64,000 nt of DNA from a virus, in the IMG/VR virus record IMGVR_UViG_3300028536_000014, positions 124,001 through 188,000 of that record, one strand, 5' to 3'. Positions 1-6,629 of the stretch are shown here, one piece after another (position 1 is the stretch's first letter; every line of letters starts with the position of its first letter). The notes beneath the pieces are model-generated. The model ran no database searches. It was not told the DNA's origin and saw only the letters and a list, made by a program, of their open reading frames with translations. The translations under genes and the position numbers were made by a program.

Positions 1-243
1 GAATTGAGGAATATAGTCTGTTGTATTATCTTTACTTAAATGTTCTATTGCCTCAGCTGGAGGAAGATTAAGCATTCTGATAAGATCGCTCATAACAACA
101 CGATATACAATGTCAGCAACTGAATCAAAATTGACTTTTTCATCAGTAATCTTACGAACATAGTCACCAATGCTATCGTAAAATCGAATAGATTCAACTC
201 CCAAGTCAAGGACAATTATTAATCCACCTTCTTGAAGTTCCAT
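1..243 (-). CDS. Partial hypothetical protein (3' end off window)
   Basis: An open frame starts with ATG at 243 and runs off the left edge without a stop, giving the first 81 residues (MELQEGGLIIVLDLGVES...). The ATG lies one base beyond the TAA of the upstream gene on the same strand, so the two are probably translationally coupled in the cluster that runs down from phuZ. The visible part has a short hydrophobic strand (LIIVLDL) followed by mostly helical, acidic sequence. I do not recognise the family and assign no function. Confidence 0.7.
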   Translation of the reverse strand, partial: MELQEGGLIIVLDLGVESIRFYDSIGDYVRKITDEKVNFDSVADIVYRVVMSDLIRMLNLPPAEAIEHLSKDNTTDYIPQF

Positions 244-244
244 T

Positions 245-763
245 TTAATTATCTCCCAAAATAAAGGTTTTACCCATTGGAAGAATGTCTTTTTCAAGAC
301 ATAGACAAATTGAAATAGGATCAACCCATTTATAGAAAACATAATGACCAGAGCAAAAATAGTCTGGTGACTTACGTGCGATCTCGAGTTCCAATTCTTG
401 TGTGAGACCTTCAAAGAAGATGAAAAGGCTATCAATATCGATTTTTTCCATCATCGATCCCATTCGCTCTTCGACATAAAACAATAAGCGATCAGTAAGT
501 CCTGGAATTTCTGCATTCTTAATACTGACTGATAACAACATTTCTATCATGTCGTGTAACGGAAACACCTGATAAAGTCTTACCATGTTATTGAAACGCA
601 TATATCGACCTATCGTACTCGATACATCCGTAATCATAAATGGTTGAATAATCGATGGTGTATCTGGAAATGGTGGGGTACTATAATCTATATACTCAAT
701 GAAATTGGTTCGTTCAGTTGGAGGGTATAGATGCTTATAGATTGCAGAACGTTCTTGTACCAT
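245..763 (-). CDS. Hypothetical protein, 172 aa
   Basis: I do not recognise this protein. It is 172 residues, soluble-looking, with a Pro-rich N-terminal third (YSTPPFPDTPS around residues 28-38) and a helical middle. It begins with ATG at 763, nine bases after the stop of the preceding gene, and its stop nearly abuts the next ATG, so it belongs to a tightly packed minus-strand run. The Shine-Dalgarno is weak, which fits translational coupling. It is probably a phage-specific protein of the phuZ-proximal cluster; a structural or early role cannot be told from sequence. Confidence 0.75.
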   Translation of the reverse strand: MVQERSAIYKHLYPPTERTNFIEYIDYSTPPFPDTPSIIQPFMITDVSSTIGRYMRFNNMVRLYQVFPLHDMIEMLLSVSIKNAEIPGLTDRLLFYVEERMGSMMEKIDIDSLFIFFEGLTQELELEIARKSPDYFCSGHYVFYKWVDPISICLCLEKDILPMGKTFILGDN

Positions 764-772
764 AATGGCTCA

Positions 773-1501
773 TCAGCGTTTTAATTCAATAGGAATGAAA
801 CTTTCCGAGATACCTCCAAGGTCATGATCATAACCATCTGAATTCTTGATCTGACTCATATGCCAATCTACGATTCTGAAATCAAGACCTTTTTCAATTA
901 TAAGTGTAGTTCCCAGTACCCTATAAAAATATAAGTTCCAGGAATCACGTCCTACGAAATCTCTAACTTCAAGGAAGAGTTCATCAAACGCTATTTCATA
1001 ACTCTCTTGATCGAGTAAGTAATGAGATTCTTCTTTAACCAATAAAGGAAGTTGATAGTTATAAGCAGCAACGTTTGTGTGTGGTGATAGTGTATTCAGA
1101 TACCCTACAACTGTTGCGATTGCAACTTCACACCCCTTAACTGGAATGTTTGGATTCGTAATGAAATATGGTTTAACCCGTTCATATTGAGAACGTCTTA
1201 ATCTAAATTTCATCTTCTCATGAAAGAAATCACCACCAGGAAGACGTTTGTCATTAATGAAATCTTTCATAATGTCATCAAATGTAATTTGAATAACACC
1301 TCTCTTTTGAATAAGTGTGTAAACCTCACCCTTTTCAAAAATCGGTTGAATTGAACCTGGCATATAAAGACCTGGTCGAGGATCATTTAAGGCGGCTAAT
1401 AAATTTGGAGCAATACCAACAGCATGAGGAATGAGATCGATAATCTTACATTCCACAATCTCATTATAAAGATCCATAATGCTGGTATATATTTTACTCA
1501 T
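773..1501 (-). CDS. Hypothetical protein, 242 aa
   Basis: This 242-residue protein is not recognised. It is soluble, with alternating strands and helices and no membrane segment. A motif-like NDPRPGLYMPGS stretch near residues 39-50 and a basic patch near residue 100 (FRLRRSQYERVK) are its most distinctive parts. Its ATG overlaps the stop of the upstream WYL-like gene in an ATGA arrangement, implying coupled translation and joint expression with that gene. No function is assigned. Confidence 0.75.
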   Translation of the reverse strand: MSKIYTSIMDLYNEIVECKIIDLIPHAVGIAPNLLAALNDPRPGLYMPGSIQPIFEKGEVYTLIQKRGVIQITFDDIMKDFINDKRLPGGDFFHEKMKFRLRRSQYERVKPYFITNPNIPVKGCEVAIATVVGYLNTLSPHTNVAAYNYQLPLLVKEESHYLLDQESYEIAFDELFLEVRDFVGRDSWNLYFYRVLGTTLIIEKGLDFRIVDWHMSQIKNSDGYDHDLGGISESFIPIELKR

Positions 1502-1938
1502 TTCTCATGATCCTGCTTTTGAATAACATCTGGACTGAAAACTAACGTTTCTCTCAAATTTCCATCACTGTCTATAAATGGTAAATCCAAATCAGACGAT
1601 GTAGTTTTTACTATCATTTTAAATCCCGGTTCATTTAAATTACCTATGAAGGAGATTTCATCTACTGGAGGTGGAGAAGTTAGTTTGGATATTGCATCAG
1701 TTGTTAAGGCATTATTTTCTTCTTCGAGAGTTTCTATCCATGAATGGATATCTTTCATTGCAAATGTTTGTATTTCGTATTTAGCTATATCGAAAGCAAC
1801 AAGAAACCATTGCGGTTTAGTATGATATTCCGTTGTTCCGTGGAAAATACTCATCGGTATAACAGAGCGTTTATGTCTTTCACTTTTATAGTCAGTATAG
1901 TCGATGACTATTTTTTTAATTACGTCTGTATTACTCAT
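1498..1938 (-). CDS. Small WYL-domain-like protein
   Basis: The first 65 residues read like the short stand-alone WYL-type domain found in many bacteria and phages: IDYTDYKSERHKRSVIPMS, then TKPQWFLVAFDIAKYEIQTFAMKDI. The PQW(F/L)L.AFD and FA(M/L)KDI signatures are what I rely on. WYL domains are SH3-like barrels that bind ligands or nucleic acid and often regulate transcription or defence systems; here there is no helix-turn-helix, so any regulatory role is inference. The C-terminal 80 residues are unrecognised. A good Shine-Dalgarno (AAGGAG) precedes the ATG at 1938, and the stop overlaps the next gene. Confidence 0.65.
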   Translation of the reverse strand: MSNTDVIKKIVIDYTDYKSERHKRSVIPMSIFHGTTEYHTKPQWFLVAFDIAKYEIQTFAMKDIHSWIETLEEENNALTTDAISKLTSPPPVDEISFIGNLNEPGFKMIVKTTSSDLDLPFIDSDGNLRETLVFSPDVIQKQDHEK

Positions 1939-1946
1939 ATAGCTCC

Positions 1947-2318
1947 TTAAAATTCGAACAACATTCCAACAACAAGAATATTTCCAACCGTCATCATCTT
2001 TAGATGACGTAATGATCTTGGACGTTTCTCCAATCTTAGCTGTTCAACCAATAAACCGATATAATGTTCAATATCAGGAAATTGAGTATATAAGAATTTC
2101 CCTATATCACTGTGAAAATGACTAATGACTGGACATCGTAAGATCCGACTAAAACCTTCTCTAACCATCCATTCAAATGCTGTCTCAATGTCTTCAGGCC
2201 AAGCAACATGGCTTTTATTCCACTCTAATAAGAAATTATTAATAAGAGGAACATATTGATTTCTAAGATATTGAAGTTCTATCAAACGAACTTCATAATC
2301 AGAAGTGGCTGTCAACAT
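1947..2318 (-). CDS. Hypothetical protein, 123 aa
   Basis: A 123-residue, mostly helical protein that I do not recognise. The C-terminus ends in a hydrophobic stretch (MTVGNILVVGMLFEF) that could be a buried helix or strand; it is short for a membrane anchor. The gene sits between phuZ's terminator hairpin and the WYL-like gene. Its stop lies just before the Shine-Dalgarno of the latter, so it probably heads the small operon that continues leftwards. Confidence 0.7.
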   Translation of the reverse strand: MLTATSDYEVRLIELQYLRNQYVPLINNFLLEWNKSHVAWPEDIETAFEWMVREGFSRILRCPVISHFHSDIGKFLYTQFPDIEHYIGLLVEQLRLEKRPRSLRHLKMMTVGNILVVGMLFEF

Positions 2319-2384
2319 AAATTAGCTCGTATAACCATTTCTCAAACCTCAACTAATGAACGGGTACGAAATAATAAAACCAGA

Positions 2385-2418
2385 AGCTCCTATAGCCTTT
2401 GTAGGGGCTATAGGAGCT
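2385..2418 (-). terminator. Intrinsic terminator after phuZ
   Basis: A perfect 13-bp inverted repeat (AGCTCCTATAGCC / GGCTATAGGAGCT) with an 8-base spacer lies 12 bases past the phuZ stop. On the minus strand it is followed by a T-rich run, as expected of a rho-independent terminator. Confidence 0.75.
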
Positions 2419-2430
2419 ATCAGATATCTC

Positions 2431-3426
2431 TTACAGAATCAAACCATCATTGGTTTTCTTATCACTATTTACTGCGATTGTTTTCATTGAGATTTGACGA
2501 CCTTTTTCTTCATGAGCAGCAAGCTGTTTAGATAAACGAGCTACCACACTTGGAAAGAAACCAGACAGTGTGACAACATGAAGCGGAAGACGATCTTTTG
2601 TCATCTCGATAACTTCTGCATTGGTAACTCCAGTTACCTGGAAATCTACCAGGACATCACCGTGGTCCACTTCGATAGCTTGGTCAATCAATGTCACTGC
2701 ACTGATGGCCAACGTATCCGGATACAACTTGATCGTCTTGCTAAAGAAGTCGAGTGCTGTTAAACGAGGTTCGTAAGACGTAACGCGATTATAATGCAAG
2801 AAGTTCCGAAGATCTGCCGTATCCAATCCATGATTCTTTCCACCGAAGAATGCAGAAAGAAGGTAAATGTAATTTACCAGTTCCGAGTCAACATTTCCAC
2901 GAGGTGTGGTTGATGTGTTTTCACGATATAACACATTGATCGGAGTCTTCAGCATTTCTGAAAGACTTTCGTAAGTCCTCAGAGTGTTTAGTGTATTTTT
3001 GAGATCGATTTTAGAAGAACCGGATCCGATCAGAATAACAACTACGTTATGACCGGCTGCAATCAATTCCTTTGCGATCAGAGGACCCGCAACTGATCCA
3101 GTTCCTCCACCACCGCTATGAATTATGATATTCAGATCCGTCGGTTTGAATTGGTTCAAAATCCGATTGGTTGTTGAGTTTTCGGATAATACTGAATAAT
3201 TGGAACTTCTCAACTTTCCATTACCATCCAATAGTTCGCCGTTGTCGTCCTTATATAGGAACACTCTATCATCCGAAAGATCATCCGGAAGATTGCTTCT
3301 GGATGTATCGATGAAATAGGACTTGATAGAAGCAAACCCGCTTGGTCCATCGTTATGAAACTTAGCGAATTTTCCACCTATGTTTGCGCCAGTACCCCCC
3401 ACACAGTAAAGATTTACAGTATTCAA
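2431..3426 (-). CDS. phuZ: PhuZ-type phage tubulin/FtsZ homologue
   Basis: A 331-residue tubulin/FtsZ superfamily GTPase. The N-terminal strand is followed by a GGTGANIG loop (residues 10-17). The tubulin signature SGGGGTGS sits at 104-111 and contacts the GTP phosphates. In phiKZ-like phages PhuZ polymerises into a dynamic spindle that centres the phage nucleus and carries capsids to it. The length fits that family, which lacks the long tubulin C-terminus. The start codon is TTG at 3426, seven bases after an AGGAG Shine-Dalgarno; no better ATG exists nearby. A candidate promoter lies about 50 bases upstream and a hairpin terminator follows, so it appears to be a single-gene unit. Family assignment is firm; the spindle function is inferred from homologues. 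Confidence 0.93.
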   Translation of the reverse strand: MNTVNLYCVGGTGANIGGKFAKFHNDGPSGFASIKSYFIDTSRSNLPDDLSDDRVFLYKDDNGELLDGNGKLRSSNYSVLSENSTTNRILNQFKPTDLNIIIHSGGGGTGSVAGPLIAKELIAAGHNVVVILIGSGSSKIDLKNTLNTLRTYESLSEMLKTPINVLYRENTSTTPRGNVDSELVNYIYLLSAFFGGKNHGLDTADLRNFLHYNRVTSYEPRLTALDFFSKTIKLYPDTLAISAVTLIDQAIEVDHGDVLVDFQVTGVTNAEVIEMTKDRLPLHVVTLSGFFPSVVARLSKQLAAHEEKGRQISMKTIAVNSDKKTNDGLIL

Positions 3427-3474
3427 AATTCACTCCTAGCTAAGAAAGGTAAAACATCCGAGAGGTCGACATCT

Positions 3475-3492
3475 CTCATATAGAGTATATCT
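3475..3492 (-). promoter_or_regulatory. Candidate phage promoter upstream of phuZ
   Basis: The minus strand reads AGATATACTCTATATGAG about 50 bases before the phuZ start. The same ATATACTyTAtnTGAG pattern recurs upstream of other minus-strand genes (see 21504, 55552, 56132, 24209, 19060). The promoter role is inferred from this repetition and placement. Confidence 0.6.
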
Positions 3493-3820
3493 GGTCAAAA
3501 AATCATTATAAATTGTTCTTACTTTAATTTCCTTATTATTGTAATAAGAATGATAGGAAGATATGATTCTTAGCGAATCATATCTGTAATGACTTTATAC
3601 ATTGCTCCGATAGGAAAATGTTATTTAATGTATATAAAATGGAGGAGGAGGGAAATATGACGTCCACCTATATTTTCCACCTTTATTGATAGGTGGAAAG
3701 TTAGGCAATACTCACACTATTATTGGTGATCAATTGAAAAATACTAGATATTATATTTTAAAACCTATATCACAATAGGGATTAGATGATACCACATCAA
3801 TCATTAATAGGATAATACCC
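3493..3820. other. Divergent intergenic region with possible leader minicistron
   Basis: This 328-base gap separates phuZ from the plus-strand block. It holds a TATAAAAT box at 3633-3640, a very strong purine tract (GGAGGAGGAGGG, 3641-3652), then ATG at 3657 opening a 10-codon frame (MTSTYIFHLY, stop at 3687-3689). An inverted repeat TTTCCACCT/AGGTGGAAA (3674-3699) overlaps the stop, and an alternative arm CCACCTAT (3664-3671) can pair with ATAGGTGG (3689-3696). The rest, to 3820, is AT-rich with no convincing gene. Confidence 0.4.
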
Positions 3821-4360
3821 ATGAGTATTTTCATGATCAGTCAGAAAGATGAACCGGTTGTAGAAAAACCAGTTACATCAAAAGAGACTCCTGATCTTGA
3901 AACACAGGAAAATAAAGAAGTTACTCCAGCTCCTGATATGGAATATCTTACCATGAAGGAGATTGATGAAAACACAATTGTGTTAGATGGACCTTTAAGT
4001 CAAGTCTATACTGATGCGCTAAATAAGGCATATGCTCGTGAGAGTTATATTACTGAAATAGCAGCCATAAAAGATTCTGCCGATGATCAAACAGAAAAAG
4101 AAGAAGAAAATCCTGCCATTGGTAATTATATTTACCTTGTTGATGGTAAATATTTAGAAGGTGATGAATACGTCAATGTTTTTAACAATCTTCAAGTTGC
4201 AACAGAAATGTGGGCAAATGTTTATGTTTGTATTGAACATCATGGTAACATTACAAATCGTGTTGCTGAATTCAGACAGATCTGTCGAGAGATGAAAGCG
4301 ATTGTTATGGATTCACGTGAAGAAGGTCTAGAGTTCATTCGTTCTAAAATGAAGGGGTAA
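3821..4360 (+). CDS. Hypothetical acidic protein, 179 aa
   Basis: A 179-residue protein, not recognised. The first 40 residues are low-complexity and rich in Glu, Pro and Thr, so probably disordered; a second acidic stretch (DDQTEKEEENP) lies near residue 90. The remainder looks like a small alpha/beta domain. It opens the plus-strand block leading to the terminase and is followed two bases later by the next gene. The start at 3821 has an AGGATA Shine-Dalgarno nine bases upstream. Its place in the block suggests a virion or packaging-related protein, but that is inference only. Confidence 0.75.
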   Translation: MSIFMISQKDEPVVEKPVTSKETPDLETQENKEVTPAPDMEYLTMKEIDENTIVLDGPLSQVYTDALNKAYARESYITEIAAIKDSADDQTEKEEENPAIGNYIYLVDGKYLEGDEYVNVFNNLQVATEMWANVYVCIEHHGNITNRVAEFRQICREMKAIVMDSREEGLEFIRSKMKG

Positions 4361-4362
4361 TA

Positions 4363-5649
4363 ATGACTTCTGTTACCGCGTTAGTTCGAACGATTGAAGG
4401 TCCTCAGTTTGCTTTAGAAGCAAAAGCAGGACTTTCAGTTATTGAAGTATTAGATACCTTTTTCAAATCTATACCGATTACAAAAGCATTGGCTAAGAAA
4501 GTTTACCAATTTCAAATCGGTTATATTAACACATCTAGAGATTATGTTGAGTTTTTTGGTTCTAATCTTTTAGGTGTTCATGTCATTCGGTTTAGAGAAG
4601 TGGACGTTCTTCGTTTCTTTAATGAAGTTTTAGAAATCGAATATGACGATCTAGAAGCTCAGATTCGTGAAACTGACATTATCAATCATACATTCAAAAT
4701 TAGTGGTGATATCTTTAATCTAACTCTGATTTATCTCGTTCATCGTTTTCTTTCAGAAAAAACATTAGACGAACGAGATAAACATTGGGGTGCTTATAAC
4801 ACAGGGTTGGTCTTTTTCTATCGAGCGATGGCAGCGATGTTATCGGCTTGGTTTACCTATCCGGCAGATCCCAAAATTGCACAAGCTGCTTATGCTAACT
4901 TAAGTTATAAATTCCTAATTAAGAAATTAGGAAGTTGGCATAAGGTTATGGATTATCGTTCTAGTGAGCTTATTTCAAAATCTGGTGTTCAATATCAAAA
5001 GTTATTTAAAATGAATAACGATCTTGATTTAGTTGATGTCATTAATGATGGTGCAAACTCTATCAAGGATATGCTCAAGAACTATTATGCAGAATTTGCA
5101 AAAGTTCATGCTCAAGGTGATAAGATTGGTGTCACTAAAATCACCGGATTTGATTTAGAAGGTGAAGAAGTTGTCCGTGATAACATTCGCAATATTGATA
5201 GAAGTATTGCGCAGGGTAAAAAGTATTTATCGGATCCAACAGCATTTGTTCGAGACGATTTAATTCGAGTTATCTCAGATATTAATCGGAACACCTCTCC
5301 AAGACTTCTTAAAGAAACACTCGTTTGGATATCAGGTCATGCTAATGCAAAGGAATATAAACTAATTGATGAAGCTGTTACAAAAATAATTATCTATTCG
5401 TTTTTCCTTATTAATACTAGAATCGAATCATCACATCTTAACGATGTGGGGTATATCCTGGTTCAACTTAAGAATCTTTATTTAAGTTCTCGAAGTACAG
5501 ATGACGATTTAATCAAGATTCGTGATCTGACAGATCGTATCATTAATAAAGCCCATCAAGATTTATCCTCACCTCTTTTGTTGGCAACTCGTACAGCTAC
5601 GATTTTATACATTACCTTTAGAGTCTTAGTAGGACAAAGGAGTTCTTAA
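4363..5649 (+). CDS. Hypothetical protein, probable virion component, 428 aa
   Basis: A 428-residue, largely helical soluble protein without recognisable motifs. The AAGGGG Shine-Dalgarno overlaps the end of the preceding gene and its stop abuts the next ATG, placing it firmly in the four-to-five gene run that ends with the large terminase. In phiKZ the genes just upstream of the terminase (gp23-gp24 region, from memory) include structural proteins, so a virion role is plausible. No catalytic signature is visible. Confidence 0.75.
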   Translation: MTSVTALVRTIEGPQFALEAKAGLSVIEVLDTFFKSIPITKALAKKVYQFQIGYINTSRDYVEFFGSNLLGVHVIRFREVDVLRFFNEVLEIEYDDLEAQIRETDIINHTFKISGDIFNLTLIYLVHRFLSEKTLDERDKHWGAYNTGLVFFYRAMAAMLSAWFTYPADPKIAQAAYANLSYKFLIKKLGSWHKVMDYRSSELISKSGVQYQKLFKMNNDLDLVDVINDGANSIKDMLKNYYAEFAKVHAQGDKIGVTKITGFDLEGEEVVRDNIRNIDRSIAQGKKYLSDPTAFVRDDLIRVISDINRNTSPRLLKETLVWISGHANAKEYKLIDEAVTKIIIYSFFLINTRIESSHLNDVGYILVQLKNLYLSSRSTDDDLIKIRDLTDRIINKAHQDLSSPLLLATRTATILYITFRVLVGQRSS

Positions 5650-6189
5650 ATGAAAATGATATTGAACCGAATCCTCTTTAAAATATATGTTTTTTTTATT
5701 GGGTTTCGATTCTATCACACATCTATAGATAATAGTAGTACGATCTATAACAATCTGACTATTAACTTTAATGAGGGGAAACCTTTAGTTTTTAACTTCT
5801 ATAGAACCATGGTAGATAGAAATTATTATCGATTTGGAAAAATGAAGATGAGTCAAGTTCCTTTATATGGAATTGGTACTCAATTTGCTAATCCAGACTT
5901 CCCTGAACTCACAGATAACTATAACAATAGAGTGATGTCATTTTACATTCCTTATTTCAAATTGTTGTCAGAAGACAGTTTATCTCGCTATATTCTTGAA
6001 CTTTATATCGATTATATTTCTAAACAGATTAAGAGTAGTGAACTTCCTATTGGTCGTAGACAAGGTACTAATGCCGATTATAAAGGACCTGAACGTCGAC
6101 GTTCAAATTCAAATAACGAACGTCATATCACCATTATAACAAGTGATAGTCATTCTAAAGAGTTTGACACGATCGAAAAAGAAACGTAA
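5650..6189 (+). CDS. Hypothetical protein with hydrophobic N-terminus, 179 aa
   Basis: A 179-residue protein starting immediately after the upstream stop (TAAATG), with AAAGGAG as Shine-Dalgarno. Residues 5-20 (LNRILFKIYVFFIGFRFY) form a hydrophobic segment that could anchor the protein in a membrane. The C-terminal 50 residues are charged and Ser/Asn-rich (PERRRSNSNNERH), probably disordered. Family unknown. A strong hairpin follows, so it is the last gene of this transcription segment before the terminase pair. Confidence 0.72.
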   Translation: MKMILNRILFKIYVFFIGFRFYHTSIDNSSTIYNNLTINFNEGKPLVFNFYRTMVDRNYYRFGKMKMSQVPLYGIGTQFANPDFPELTDNYNNRVMSFYIPYFKLLSEDSLSRYILELYIDYISKQIKSSELPIGRRQGTNADYKGPERRRSNSNNERHITIITSDSHSKEFDTIEKET

Positions 6190-6201
6190 CTCAACGTATT
6201 C

Positions 6202-6240
6202 ATAGATCACTACACTCGTACAACGAGTGTAGTGATCTAT
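6202..6240 (+). terminator. 18-bp perfect hairpin terminator
   Basis: Perfect 18-bp inverted repeat (ATAGATCACTACACTCGT and its complement) with a 3-base loop, 12 bases after the stop at 6189. The following sequence is T-rich but lacks a clean U-tract, so it may act as an RNA processing or stability element as well as a terminator. Confidence 0.65.
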
Positions 6241-6302
6241 ATGTTTCTATATTTATCCTAGAGATTATTTAGGTATCTGAATACCAAACAGGAAATGAAT
6301 TC

Positions 6303-6629
6303 ATGTCGACCAAACCTTATGTGATTTCCCGTAGAAATGCTCCTGGGAAATATTTAGTAATCAATATTTCTAAGTTCGTTGTTGTTCCAACAACGATCGA
6401 AGAACTTATCGATAAACTAGTTCAGCATCCTGAAGCGGTTGAATTTGATTGTGGTATTGGACAACAAAATGAAGCCTTTGTTATAAAGCTTAAGGACATT
6501 CATTCTCGAGCTGCTTTAATGGGCTACGCAATCAGTGCTAAGGAAGATGAGCCTGGTTATGCACAACAAGTTAAGGAATTGGCTGAACGTTCTGGTATTT
6601 ATAGCCGTTATTGTAAGACGCCTGATTAA
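6303..6629 (+). CDS. Small protein coupled to the terminase gene, 108 aa
   Basis: A 108-residue protein of unknown family whose TAA stop shares a base with the ATG of the terminase gene (TAATG), so the terminase is likely translated by coupling. It has an AGGAA Shine-Dalgarno before ATG at 6303. It is a small alpha/beta protein with a Lys/Glu-rich helical C-terminus. Position just before terL would suit a small terminase subunit, but I see no helix-turn-helix signature and make this only a suggestion. Confidence 0.72.
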   Translation: MSTKPYVISRRNAPGKYLVINISKFVVVPTTIEELIDKLVQHPEAVEFDCGIGQQNEAFVIKLKDIHSRAALMGYAISAKEDEPGYAQQVKELAERSGIYSRYCKTPD

